A stretch of 64,000 nt of DNA from Amycolatopsis azurea DSM 43854 (GTDB taxonomy: Bacteria > Actinomycetota > Actinomycetes > Mycobacteriales > Pseudonocardiaceae), in NCBI RefSeq assembly GCF_001995215.1, contig NZ_MUXN01000011.1, positions 303,307 through 367,306 on the forward strand, in the 5' to 3' direction. Positions within the stretch are counted from its first letter, which is position 1; the number at the start of each line of letters is the position of its first letter. This document shows positions 25,764 to 34,342 of the stretch, piece by piece. The notes under the pieces are model-generated. The model worked only from the letters and a program-made list of their open reading frames with translations, was not told where the DNA came from and searched no databases. The position numbers and the translations under genes were made by a program.

Positions 25764-27368
25764 GTGACTTCCGAGCGCAGACGCTGGCGGGTGCGGCTGC
25801 GCGATCGTCGTGGGCGGATCCTGGGCGCCGGGACCATGCTCGACGGCGAACACCTCCTCACCTGCGCTCACGTGATCGAAGGCCACGACGAAATCACGGT
25901 GGATTTCGTGGCGCTTCCCGGTGTCGAATCCGGAATCGCGAAAATCGTCGCGCAGGCCGCGCCCATCGGCGACGACGGCGGGGACGTCGCGCTGCTCCGG
26001 TTGCGTGACCCCGAGGAACAGATCACCGGTGCGCCGCTCCACCGGACGGCCCTCGAAGACGGCCGGCACGTGCGCGCGTACGGATTCCCGTGCGGTTCGG
26101 ACGGCATGTGGTCGCTGGCGACCGTCGTCGGCGACGGCGGGCACGGCCTGGAGCGCGTCCAGCTGCATCGAAGCCCCGACGCCGAGCCGATCACCCACGG
26201 CTTCAGCGGTTCCGCGGTGATCGCCGACAAGACCGGTCACGTCGTCGGCATGGTCGCGACCCGGTACGCGACCGAGGCCGCCCGCGTCTCCTGGATGATC
26301 CCGGTCGAGACGATGCTCGGGTACCTGCCGGAACTGCGCCGCTGGGCCGAGGGCAGCCCGGCGATCGACCCGAGTTTCGTCCAGTACCCGGAACCACCCG
26401 CGATCGACGGGCTCTTCGCCCGCGAATTCGCGCGCTGGCTCGGCGGGCACGGCCGGTCGGACGTCCGGGTGATCATCATGGGCGACGACGATTCCGCCGT
26501 CGCGGCCTCGTTGCGCCGCGCGGTCGTCCTCGCCGACCGCGAACACGGCGCGGGCCGGAGCGTGTCCGGGCCGACGGTCCCGCCGGTGGGCAGTGTCGTG
26601 CTCGCCGTCGACGCGGTCGGCAAGACCGCCGACGCGGTCCGCCGCCGCATCTCCGACCGGCTCGACGTCGCCGCGGACTCGCCGGCCGGTCGTCACGGGG
26701 CCGGCCGCACCGTCGTCGTCTACGGGGTCGACGAGTCCGCCGAACCCGACGAACTCGTCGGCGAGGTGCTCGTGCCGCTGGCCCAGCGCGCGCACGAGCT
26801 CGGGCTGCGGCTCGCGCTGGCGTTCCGCGAGGAGACCTCGCCGGGCGTGAACGTGGTCCGGTCGAGCACCGACGTCCTGCCCGCGGACGAGGACGACATC
26901 GAAGGCCGCCTCGCCCTGCTGGACTCCCGGTTGGTCGAACTCGACCGGCTGGAGAAGGACAGTTTGAGCGACGCGCTCCGTTTTTCCGGCGCTCCGGACA
27001 TCCATCCGAAGACACGACGGTTGAGGGGAGGCTTGACGCAGCTGCGTTCGGCGGAGCAAGAAGGCGAAACCGATTGGGTGAAACGGCAGCTTCCGGTCTG
27101 CGAGCGGGCCGTGGCCAAAACCGTCGAGCGGGCCCGCGAACTCCGCCGTCACCTCGACGAGAACCTCGCCCGGCGCGCGGAACTCCGTGCCCGGCTCGAC
27201 GCGTACGGGGAGATGGCCCGTAACAGCGGGCTCGTCGAAGACGTCGAACTTGATGCCGCCTACGCGCCGGCCTGGCGGATGCTCTTCGAAGGACCGTGCG
27301 ACCTCGCGGCCGCGGCGGCCGCCGTCGAGCGGTACGCGGACACCGTACGGAAACGGATCGACGGATGA
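25764..27368 (+). CDS. Trypsin-like serine protease with C-terminal helical region
   Basis: 534 residues, GTG start. Chymotrypsin-fold triad visible: His36 (TCAHVIEG), Asp74 (GGDVALLRL), Ser148 (HGFSGSAVI). No signal peptide, so the protease is cytoplasmic. Residues about 210-390 form an uncharacterised alpha/beta segment (DVRVIIMGDDDSAVAASLRR, GSVVLAVDAVGKTADAV, RTVVVYGVDESAEPDELVG), and the end is charged and helical, probably coiled coil. Its stop overlaps the pknG start (ATGA). Proteases of this kind occur with TRYPCO1 proteins and kinases in actinobacterial and cyanobacterial signalling or conflict operons; substrate unknown. Confidence 0.82.
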   Translation: MTSERRRWRVRLRDRRGRILGAGTMLDGEHLLTCAHVIEGHDEITVDFVALPGVESGIAKIVAQAAPIGDDGGDVALLRLRDPEEQITGAPLHRTALEDGRHVRAYGFPCGSDGMWSLATVVGDGGHGLERVQLHRSPDAEPITHGFSGSAVIADKTGHVVGMVATRYATEAARVSWMIPVETMLGYLPELRRWAEGSPAIDPSFVQYPEPPAIDGLFAREFARWLGGHGRSDVRVIIMGDDDSAVAASLRRAVVLADREHGAGRSVSGPTVPPVGSVVLAVDAVGKTADAVRRRISDRLDVAADSPAGRHGAGRTVVVYGVDESAEPDELVGEVLVPLAQRAHELGLRLALAFREETSPGVNVVRSSTDVLPADEDDIEGRLALLDSRLVELDRLEKDSLSDALRFSGAPDIHPKTRRLRGGLTQLRSAEQEGETDWVKRQLPVCERAVAKTVERARELRRHLDENLARRAELRARLDAYGEMARNSGLVEDVELDAAYAPAWRMLFEGPCDLAAAAAAVERYADTVRKRIDG

Positions 27369-29587
27369 CGGCTTGCGGACGGGACGGCTGTCCGGGGATG
27401 CTCGGCAAGACCGGCTTCTGCGAGGTCTGCGGGCTGCCGCCCGGAACGCCGGAAGAGCCGACTCTGGTGATCCCCGGCCCCGACGCGCCGACCCGGATCA
27501 CCGGCACCGTCGTGACCCGCTCCCAGCAGATCGCGGGGCACGCGACCGCGGACGACCGGGTCCCGCTCCCGATCGTCGAACTCCCCGACGTCGCGGGCCG
27601 TCTGCTGACCGAGCCGCACGTCCCGGAGGAGGAACGGTTCTGCGGCAAGCACGGGTGCACCGCCACCCCGGTCGGCCGCTCGATCGGCGGCGGGCCCGCG
27701 CCCGCCGAGGGATTCTGCCCGGTCTGCCGGACGCCGTTCTCCTTCGCGCCCAAGCTCGCGGCGGGTGACGTGGTCGACGGCCGCTACCACGTGCTCGGCT
27801 GCGTCGCGCGCGGCGGACTCGGTTTCGTCTACCTGGCAACGGATTCCGGGCTCGGCGATCGGTACGTCGCGCTCAAGGGCCTGATCAACACGAACAACAC
27901 CGCCGCCGTGCGGATCGCGGAGACCGAAAGCCAGGTGCTCACCGCGCTGGAGCATCCGAACGTCGTCCGGATCTTCGACGTGGTCGAGCACGAGGACTTC
28001 CGCTACATCGTCATGGAGTTCGTCGACGGGCTTTCCTTGCGGGAGATCAAGAACCGCGGCCGGGCCGGGCTGGACTCCAGTGAGGGACGGCTGCTGGTCG
28101 AACACGTCGTGGCCTACGGGCGCGAGATCCTGACCGCGCTCGACTACCTCCACGGCGAGGGCCTGCTGTACTGCGACATGAAGCCGGACAACGTGATCCA
28201 CGGTGAGAAGCGGATCAAGCTCATCGATTTCGGCGCCATCCGCAAGATCGCCGACGACGAAAGCCCGCTGGTCGGAACCGAGCACTACCAGGTCTCCCCG
28301 CGGGAACGGGCGAAACACGGGCTCACCGTCCGGTCCGACATCCACACCGTCGGCGTGACGTTGCGGGAACTCTTCCAGGCCAGCGACGGCTGGTCGGTCA
28401 CCACCGACGCGCGCGGCGTCCGGTTCGGCATCGAGTCGTTCCTCCGCGTCCTCGACCGCGCGACCGCCTCGTTCGAGCAGCGATTCGCGAGCGCGCGCGA
28501 GATGCTGGTCCAGCTCGACGGGGTGCTCGGCGAGATCCTTTCCTTGCGGGACAAGCAGTCCCGCCCCTCCGGCTCGACGTTGTTCGCCGAAGGGGCGGTC
28601 CTGCTCGACGCGGGACTCGGCCAGGCGCCGCCGCTGGAGCACTGGACGCGAGGGACACCCGTCTCGCTCGGCGCGCGCCCGGCCGCCGCGGAGATCGCCG
28701 TCGGCCTGCCGGTACCGCGCGAGGATCCGGACGATCCGCAGGCGAACTTCCTCCGTGCCGTCCGCGCTCCCGACGCGGCGCGGTTGCTGAAGAAACTCGA
28801 CAGGGTGTCGGGCTCGGTCGAGGTCGAGTTCCGCCGGTGCCGGGCGCGGCTGGAACTGGGGGCGACGGTCGAAGGCGCGCTGGCGGTTGCGGAGGCCGAA
28901 CGCCTCCTCGGTGACCGCGCCCCTTACGACTGGCGGGTGGCGTGGCATCGGGGTCTGCTCGCGCTCGGCGAAGGCGATTTCGCCGCGGCCAAGGAGAAGT
29001 TCACCGCCGTGTACCGGGACATCCCCGGTGAAGAGCCGCCGAAACTCGCCTTGGGGCTGTGCGAGGAGCACCTCAACGGCGCGGCCGCCGCCGAGCGGTA
29101 CTACGACGCCCTGTGGGTGCGCGACCGGTCCCAGGTCAGCGCGGCGTTCGGGCTCGCGCGGGTCCGGTTGTCGCGTGGCGCTCGCGCCGCCGCCGTCGAG
29201 ATCCTCGACCAGGTCCCGGAATTCTCGCGTTACGACGAGGCCGCGCGGATCGCCGGGGTGCGGGTGCTGTCCGCGCCGATGCCCGGGACCGGGGATCTCC
29301 CGGCGTCGGCCGAACTCGACGACGCGGTGGTCCGGCTGACCGCGTTGGACCTCGACGGTGACGCCCTCGACAGGCTCGTGACGGCCGTGCGCGAGACCGG
29401 GCTCGCCGGCGTGCTCCTCGGGCAGGACGGGATCACCGACGGCGAGACCCTGCGGTCCACCGAACCGGGCGCTCGCACCGTGCTGGACCGGTCGTACCGG
29501 CGGCTCGCCCATCACGCGCCCTCGTCGGAGGCGCACGACGTGCTGATCGACCTGGCCAACGCGGTGAGACCGGTGACCCTCGTGTGA
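27365..29587 (+). CDS. pknG: Serine/threonine protein kinase, PknG type
   Basis: 740 residues from ATG 27365. Domain order as in mycobacterial PknG: Cys-rich rubredoxin-like N-terminus (Cys4/9/19/22 and Cys93/98/118/121), kinase domain from about residue 140 (P-loop ARGGLGFVYLA, Lys171, YCDMKPDN with catalytic Asp271, IDFG with Asp288), then TPR-like helices to the C-terminus. The catalytic loop lacks the Arg of HRD, as in PknG. In mycobacteria PknG phosphorylates GarA and adjusts glutamate metabolism in response to the GlnH/GlnX sensor. The following genes appear to be an equivalent sensor. An extra CxxxxC motif at the very N-terminus is unlike the shorter mycobacterial tail. Confidence 0.93.
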   Translation: MTACGRDGCPGMLGKTGFCEVCGLPPGTPEEPTLVIPGPDAPTRITGTVVTRSQQIAGHATADDRVPLPIVELPDVAGRLLTEPHVPEEERFCGKHGCTATPVGRSIGGGPAPAEGFCPVCRTPFSFAPKLAAGDVVDGRYHVLGCVARGGLGFVYLATDSGLGDRYVALKGLINTNNTAAVRIAETESQVLTALEHPNVVRIFDVVEHEDFRYIVMEFVDGLSLREIKNRGRAGLDSSEGRLLVEHVVAYGREILTALDYLHGEGLLYCDMKPDNVIHGEKRIKLIDFGAIRKIADDESPLVGTEHYQVSPRERAKHGLTVRSDIHTVGVTLRELFQASDGWSVTTDARGVRFGIESFLRVLDRATASFEQRFASAREMLVQLDGVLGEILSLRDKQSRPSGSTLFAEGAVLLDAGLGQAPPLEHWTRGTPVSLGARPAAAEIAVGLPVPREDPDDPQANFLRAVRAPDAARLLKKLDRVSGSVEVEFRRCRARLELGATVEGALAVAEAERLLGDRAPYDWRVAWHRGLLALGEGDFAAAKEKFTAVYRDIPGEEPPKLALGLCEEHLNGAAAAERYYDALWVRDRSQVSAAFGLARVRLSRGARAAAVEILDQVPEFSRYDEAARIAGVRVLSAPMPGTGDLPASAELDDAVVRLTALDLDGDALDRLVTAVRETGLAGVLLGQDGITDGETLRSTEPGARTVLDRSYRRLAHHAPSSEAHDVLIDLANAVRPVTLV

Positions 29588-29644
29588 AAGTGCCTTGCCG
29601 AGGTCGATCGGGGTCACGGGTTCACCTGGGAGGAAAGAGGTTTG

Positions 29645-31057
29645 ATGACGCAGCCGAGTCTGGGCATCGAGGTGCACCAGAACAAGTTCCTCGCGGAGGG
29701 CGACCGGTCGATGACCGCGATCGTCCGGGTCGTTTCGCGCGGCGGTGAAGTGACCGCCGCCAGGACGGCCGCCGAGGTGCTGATGATCGACTGCTCCAGC
29801 TCGATGCGTTTCCCCAGCACCAAGATCGGCGAGGCCCGGCGAGCCGCCGCGGCGGCCATCGACGTCCTCCCCGACGGCGTGCGTTTCGCCGTCGTCCAGG
29901 GCACCGAGCACGCGACCGTGGTCTATCCGGCCGAGGACGGTCTGGTGACCGCTTCCGAACACACCCGGGCGGAGGCCCGCGCCGCGGTCGAGCGGCTCGT
30001 GGCGGTCGGGGGCACCGCGATGGGCGCCTGGCTCACCAAGGCCCGCGACCTCTTCGAACGGGAACCCGACGCCGTCCGGCACGCGATCCTCCTCACCGAC
30101 GGCCGCAACGATTCGCAGACCAGGGCCGCCCTGATGACCGTGCTGAACAGCTGCGAGGGCAGGTTCGTCTGCGACGCCAGGGGAATCGGCGACGGCTGGG
30201 AGCCTGCCGAACTCACCCAGATCGGCCGGGTGCTGCGCGGGAACGTCGACTCCGTCGTCGAGGACGACCGGCTCGCCGACGACTTCCGGCAGCTCGTCGA
30301 GAGCGCGCTGACGAAGGTGCTGCCCGAGGTCCGGCTGCGCATCGGCACCATGCCGTTCAGCAGGCTGCGGTCGGTCAAGCAGGTGTTCCCGGACGAGTAC
30401 GACCTCACCGATCGGTGCGAGGAGGTCGCCGTCCGCGAACTGGAGCTGTCGCTCGGTTCGTTCGCGAACGAGGAGACGCGGGACTACCAGCTGATCCTGG
30501 ACCTCGATCCCGACCTCGAACCCAGCCACGGACAGGACCGTCAGCTCGCGTGGACGGAACTCGTGCCCGTTCCCGGGGCGACGGCCGACGAGGACGCGTT
30601 GCCCATCGCCGGGCGGTGGACGCACGACCCGATCCCGCCGACGCTGGTTCACCCGATGGTCTCGAAGTACGCCGCCCAGGCCGATCTCGGCGAGATGCTG
30701 ACCGCCGGCGGCGACGCCTACGCGGCGGGTGACCAGGCCGAGGCCGAACGGTACTGGGGCCGGGCGGTCGCCTTGGCCACCGCCGCGAGTGACGACGAGA
30801 CGCTCAGCCGTCTCTCGGGGGTCGTGGAGATCGTCGACGCGGAGAAAGGGGTCGTGCGCCTGCGCTCGGACGCGACGCGCAGTCACGCTTTGCACGTCGT
30901 CATCCCGTCGAGGGTTTCCGAAATCGCTCGTCCGCAGGAAGATCGGCCGATGCCCGACGCGTCACCGATCGCCTGCACCACCTGCCCCGCGCTTTCGCCC
31001 GCCGGGGCGAACTTCTGCGTCGGCTGCGGAAGACCGTTCGGCGAGGCGGTTTCGTGA
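29645..31057 (+). CDS. VWA-domain protein with C-terminal zinc ribbon
   Basis: 470 residues, ATG 29645 with GGAGGA 10 bases upstream. Von Willebrand A domain with MIDAS motif Asp49-x-Ser51-x-Ser53 (MIDCSSSM), VGGTAMGAW and LLTDGRND. A middle beta-rich part (EVRLRIGTMPFSRLRSVKQV) resembles regions that follow VWA in related actinobacterial proteins. The C-terminus has CxxC pairs at Cys444/447 and Cys458/461 (zinc ribbon). No signal peptide. Probably a cytoplasmic adaptor between the membrane sensor and the PknG-like kinase, inferred from operon position only. Confidence 0.88.
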   Translation: MTQPSLGIEVHQNKFLAEGDRSMTAIVRVVSRGGEVTAARTAAEVLMIDCSSSMRFPSTKIGEARRAAAAAIDVLPDGVRFAVVQGTEHATVVYPAEDGLVTASEHTRAEARAAVERLVAVGGTAMGAWLTKARDLFEREPDAVRHAILLTDGRNDSQTRAALMTVLNSCEGRFVCDARGIGDGWEPAELTQIGRVLRGNVDSVVEDDRLADDFRQLVESALTKVLPEVRLRIGTMPFSRLRSVKQVFPDEYDLTDRCEEVAVRELELSLGSFANEETRDYQLILDLDPDLEPSHGQDRQLAWTELVPVPGATADEDALPIAGRWTHDPIPPTLVHPMVSKYAAQADLGEMLTAGGDAYAAGDQAEAERYWGRAVALATAASDDETLSRLSGVVEIVDAEKGVVRLRSDATRSHALHVVIPSRVSEIARPQEDRPMPDASPIACTTCPALSPAGANFCVGCGRPFGEAVS

Positions 31058-31599
31058 CGCCGACCCGGGTGCGGCTGGTCCGGCTCCGCACCGCGCTGCT
31101 GGCGCTCACCCTCACGGTCCTGGTGGTCTCGCTGTGGGCGTTCCACAGCGTGCAGAACACGGCTGAGACCGTCCGCGACCGGACTTCGCAGGCGGTGCTC
31201 GAAGTGACCGCCGCCCGCGCCGCGCTGGTGGCCGCGGACGCCGCGGCGGTCGCCAGTTTCGCGTCCGGCGAGGCGAAACTCGCCGGTCCGGGGCAGGAGT
31301 ACGCGAATCAGCTGGCTCTGGCGAGCCAGAGCCTCGCGCGGGTCGCGGAGTTCAACCAGGCGGGGGAGGACGGCGGTAACGCACTGCAGGTGGTGGAAAG
31401 CCAGGTCGCGGCCTACTCGGGCTCCATCGGGCAGGCCGACGTGCACTTCCGCCAGCCGGACGCCGCCGTGCTGGGCGCGGTCGACCTCTGGCACGCCTCA
31501 CGGCTGCTGCACGCCCCCGGCGGGGTCATGGAGGAGCTGGAAACGTTGCAGGGCAGGCAACGTGACGCGCTGGACCGGCAGCTGTCGTCCACCGGATGA
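31054..31599 (+). CDS. Single-pass membrane protein, N-terminal half of a GlnX-like receptor
   Basis: 181 residues, GTG overlapping the previous stop. One membrane segment (about residues 12-31, LLALTLTVLVVSLWAFHSV), then an Ala-rich helical extracellular part (VQNTAETVRDRTSQAVLEVT, AARAALVAADAAAVASFASG, NQLALASQSLARVAEFNQ) like the four-helix sensor of chemoreceptor-type proteins. It ends with no second membrane anchor. The next gene starts with a membrane segment and together they match the layout of GlnX: TM, sensor, TM, loop, TM, sensor, TM. ATGA joins the two. Confidence 0.75.
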   Translation: MTPTRVRLVRLRTALLALTLTVLVVSLWAFHSVQNTAETVRDRTSQAVLEVTAARAALVAADAAAVASFASGEAKLAGPGQEYANQLALASQSLARVAEFNQAGEDGGNALQVVESQVAAYSGSIGQADVHFRQPDAAVLGAVDLWHASRLLHAPGGVMEELETLQGRQRDALDRQLSSTG

Positions 31600-32141
31600 G
31601 CCTCGCGCTGCTCCCGCTGTGGCTCCTGCCGGTGCTCGCCCTCCTGGTGCTGCTGGTGCTCACCCAGCTGTACCTGAAGAAACGGTTCCGCCGCGTGGCG
31701 AACGTCCCGCTGCTCGCGGCGACCGTGCTCGTCGCCGCCATCGGGGCCGCCCTGGTGTTCACCCTGATCAGCCGCGACCGGCTGGATTCGGTCGGGGAGC
31801 GGCTCGACGGTGTCGCCGCCGCGCGGGGCGCGCAGATCCAGGCCGCCGACGACGCGGGTCAGCGACGGCTCGCGGACCTGCTGACCGAGTACTGCGACGA
31901 GGAGCAGGGATGCGGTCTCACCGCCGACGATTTCCGGGAGAAGACGCGAAGGACCACCACGGTGGCGACGGACAACACCCGGGTGGTCACGGCGGGCGCG
32001 AAGGCGGTGGCGGCCGACGCCTCCGACGCGGCCGAATCCGGCGGCCGGGAGTTCCTGATCCCGGCGGGCACCCTGCTCGCGGGCGGACTGGTCCTGCTCG
32101 GGCTGCACGCCCGGATCGACGAATACCGGTACCGCCGGTGA
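31596..32141 (+). CDS. Membrane protein, C-terminal half of a GlnX-like receptor
   Basis: 181 residues. Two N-terminal membrane segments (residues about 6-27 and 39-60) separated by the basic loop LKKRFRRVANVP, a helical outside part containing CDEEQGCG, and a final membrane segment (about residues 149-167) ending in IDEYRYRR. Starts in the -1 frame at ATGA over the stop of the preceding gene, so the pair may be a split gene or a frame change in the sequence. Confidence 0.72.
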   Translation: MSLALLPLWLLPVLALLVLLVLTQLYLKKRFRRVANVPLLAATVLVAAIGAALVFTLISRDRLDSVGERLDGVAAARGAQIQAADDAGQRRLADLLTEYCDEEQGCGLTADDFREKTRRTTTVATDNTRVVTAGAKAVAADASDAAESGGREFLIPAGTLLAGGLVLLGLHARIDEYRYRR

Positions 32142-33427
32142 AACGCCTGGTGGCCTCGGTGATGGCGCTTTCGCTGGTCGCGGGCGGCTGTTCGGCGTCG
32201 GCGGAGGACGGGCCGGTCGTCGTCGTCGCGTCGTGGAGCGGGGACGAGGAGAAGGCGTTCCGGCAGGTGCTGGACGCGTTCAAGGCCGACACCGGGATCG
32301 ACTACCTCTACCAGGGAACGCGTGCCGTCGACCAGGTGCTCGCCTCGGACGTCCAGCGCGGTACCCCGCCGGACGTGGCCGTCCTGCCGAACGCGGGAGT
32401 GCTGGCGAAGTACCAGAAGTCGGGCGACCTGCTGCCGCTCGACGACGACCTCTCCGCCGTCGTGGACCGGTCCTTCAGCCCGCAATGGGTCAGCCTGCAG
32501 AAGATCGGCACCGAGAAGGTGCACGCGGTCGCGGTGAAGGCCGATCTCAAGAGCCTGATCTGGTACGACCCGGCCCGGCTGACCGGGATCCGCCCGACGA
32601 CGTTCGAAGGCCTCCGCACGTTGTCCGCCGGGCTGACGGCGGCGGGCGGTACGCCGTGGTGTGTCGGGATGGGTGCCCCGCCCACCTCGGGCTGGCCGGG
32701 AACGGACTGGATCGAGGACATCCTGCTGCATTCGGCGGGTCCCGAGAAGTACTGGCGGTGGGCGTCGGGCAGCCTGGCGTGGACCTCGCCGGAGGTCAAA
32801 CAGGCCTGGCTGGACTGGGGTTCCGTACTCGAACCCGCCGCGATCCGAGGCGGCACCGCGGCCGCGCTGCTGACCGACTTCGGCGACGCGGGCAAGCGGA
32901 TGTTCACCGACCCGCCGGGCTGCGCGCTCGAGCACCAGGCATCGTTCATCATGAGCCGCTACCAGAACTTCAAGCGGCCCGACGGGTCGTTTCCCAAGCC
33001 CGGCATCGATTTCGACTTCCTCTCCTTTCCCGGGCGGGACGTCTCCGAAGTCGCGGCCGACCTGGCGGGCATGTTCAAGAACACTCCCCAGGCACGGAAA
33101 CTGATCGAGTACCTGGCCTCGGAGAAGGCGCAGCGGATCTGGCCGTCGATCCCCCGCGCGAACGCGTTCTCCGCCAACCGGAAGGTCGGCCTCGACGTCT
33201 ATCCGGACCAGGTGAGCAGGCGGGTCGCGGACACGATCACCTCGGCGTCCGCCCCGTGCTTCGACGCCTCCGACCTGATGCCCGCGACGATGACCGGCGC
33301 GTTCCACCGCGCCGTCCTGGAGTACCTGAGCAACCGGGACCGGCTGGACATCCTGCTCAAGCAGCTCGACGACGTCCAGAAGAGCATCCAGCCCGGCGAA
33401 TGGCTGAAAATCCACTGTGGACAGTGA
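32138..33427 (+). CDS. Orphan extracellular solute-binding lipoprotein
   Basis: 429 residues, GTG overlapping the previous stop (GTGA). Signal MKRLVASVMALSLVAGGC with Cys18 as lipid site. The mature part is family 1 SBP-like (PVVVVASWSGDEEKAFRQVL, RGTPPDVAVLPNAGVLAKYQ, WYDPARLTGIRPTTFEGL, FLSFPGRDVSEVAADLAGMF). There are no permease or ATPase genes beside it; instead it is translationally coupled to the membrane sensor and kinase genes, so a receptor role like GlnH is more likely than transport. It is, however, of the sugar-type SBP family rather than the GlnH amino-acid family, so its ligand may be different. Confidence 0.85.
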   Translation: MKRLVASVMALSLVAGGCSASAEDGPVVVVASWSGDEEKAFRQVLDAFKADTGIDYLYQGTRAVDQVLASDVQRGTPPDVAVLPNAGVLAKYQKSGDLLPLDDDLSAVVDRSFSPQWVSLQKIGTEKVHAVAVKADLKSLIWYDPARLTGIRPTTFEGLRTLSAGLTAAGGTPWCVGMGAPPTSGWPGTDWIEDILLHSAGPEKYWRWASGSLAWTSPEVKQAWLDWGSVLEPAAIRGGTAAALLTDFGDAGKRMFTDPPGCALEHQASFIMSRYQNFKRPDGSFPKPGIDFDFLSFPGRDVSEVAADLAGMFKNTPQARKLIEYLASEKAQRIWPSIPRANAFSANRKVGLDVYPDQVSRRVADTITSASAPCFDASDLMPATMTGAFHRAVLEYLSNRDRLDILLKQLDDVQKSIQPGEWLKIHCGQ

Positions 33428-33437
33428 AGGAGCATCG

Positions 33438-33767
33438 GTGAACGATCTGGCGCGGTTCCCGCTCGAAGGCGGCGGTTCGGTGATCGTCGAGATCGACCCC
33501 GTCCGGGGCACCTCCCGGGTCTCCCGGCGCGACGACCTGATCGAGGACACCAAGGGATCCTTCGAAGCGGCGCTGGCGAACGTGCGGGACGCGGCCGCGG
33601 CGGCGCTGGACACCTTCCGGTCGATGGCCAAGGGACCGGACGAGGTCGAGCTCAAGTTCGGCGTCAAGCTGACCGCGCAGGCGGGCGCGGTCATCGCGAA
33701 AACGGGGCTGGAGGGGAACTTCGAGGTCAAGCTGAAGTGGGTCCGGGAGACCGGCGACAGCGCCTAG
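33438..33767 (+). CDS. Trypsin-co-occurring domain protein (TRYPCO1/CU044_2847 type)
   Basis: 109 residues from GTG 33438 with AAGGAG 5 bases upstream; an earlier TTG at 33417 is less likely. Short beta-rich start (LARFPLEGGGSVIVEIDP), a helix (SFEAALANVRDAAAAALDTF) and an end of strands (PDEVELKFGVKLTAQAGAVI, AKTGLEGNFEVKLKWV). This is the pattern of the trypsin-co-occurring domain 1, named for its linkage to trypsin-like proteases such as the one that opens this operon. Thought to regulate or recruit the protease; mechanism not known. Its stop shares a CTAG with the stop of the convergent TetR gene. Confidence 0.85.
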   Translation: MNDLARFPLEGGGSVIVEIDPVRGTSRVSRRDDLIEDTKGSFEAALANVRDAAAAALDTFRSMAKGPDEVELKFGVKLTAQAGAVIAKTGLEGNFEVKLKWVRETGDSA

Positions 33768-34342
33768 CGGCCGAGCCCCCGGACCAGCACCATCACCGAT
33801 TCCCGGACATCGGCCCGCGTCCGCTTCGGCTGGAACACCTGCCAATCGAGGGCGACCACCAGCATCGTGCCGAACAACCCGGCCGCGGCCGTGGGGATCT
33901 GGACGCCGTCGGGCAGCCGCCCGGCGGCGTCCAGCCGGTGCAGCTGTTCGCGCACGATCGAGATGATCTCCTCGCGCAGCAAGGTCAGCGTCTCGTGCCA
34001 GGTGCCCGGCGTACGCCACATCTCGCTCACCAGGATCTGCGAGAAACCGGGGTATTCGGCGATGAACTCCAGCGCGCCGTCCACCTGCGCGGAGATGACG
34101 TCCATCGGATCGCCGTCGCCGGTGGCCGCGCGCAGCCGGTCCGCGAGCACGCCGACGCCGTAGCGCAGCAGTGCGTCGACAAGACCGTCCTTGCTGCCGA
34201 AGTTGTAGTAGACGGTGCCTTTGGCGACCTTCGCCTCGGCCGCGATGTCGTCCACCGTCAGCCCGACGAGGCCGCGGCTGGCGGACAGCCGCAGCGTCGC
34301 CTCGAACAACTTCTGCTTCGTCGCCTCACCCCGGGGACTCAC
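33764..34342 (-). CDS. TetR-family transcriptional regulator
   Basis: 192 residues, GTG 34342 overlapping the stop of the YhgE gene. TetR HTH: TKQKLFEATLRLSASRGLVG, LTVDDIAAEAKVAKGTVYYN, FGSKDGLVDALLRYG. The C-terminal ligand domain is variable. Last gene of a three-gene operon that begins at 36938; the 32-bp palindrome at 36967-36998 is its probable autoregulatory operator. Confidence 0.92.
   Translation of the reverse strand: MSPRGEATKQKLFEATLRLSASRGLVGLTVDDIAAEAKVAKGTVYYNFGSKDGLVDALLRYGVGVLADRLRAATGDGDPMDVISAQVDGALEFIAEYPGFSQILVSEMWRTPGTWHETLTLLREEIISIVREQLHRLDAAGRLPDGVQIPTAAAGLFGTMLVVALDWQVFQPKRTRADVRESVMVLVRGLGR

Noticed and set aside
22928..25861. 977-residue frame antisense to polA
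   Set aside because: Amino-acid composition (Arg/Gly/Leu/Val with long Asp runs) is the mirror of high-GC codon bias; no family, no ribosome site, and the other strand is a certain polA.
27260..30895. Long frame antisense to pknG and the VWA gene
   Set aside because: Shadow of GC3-rich codons; no motif and the sense genes have clear domains.
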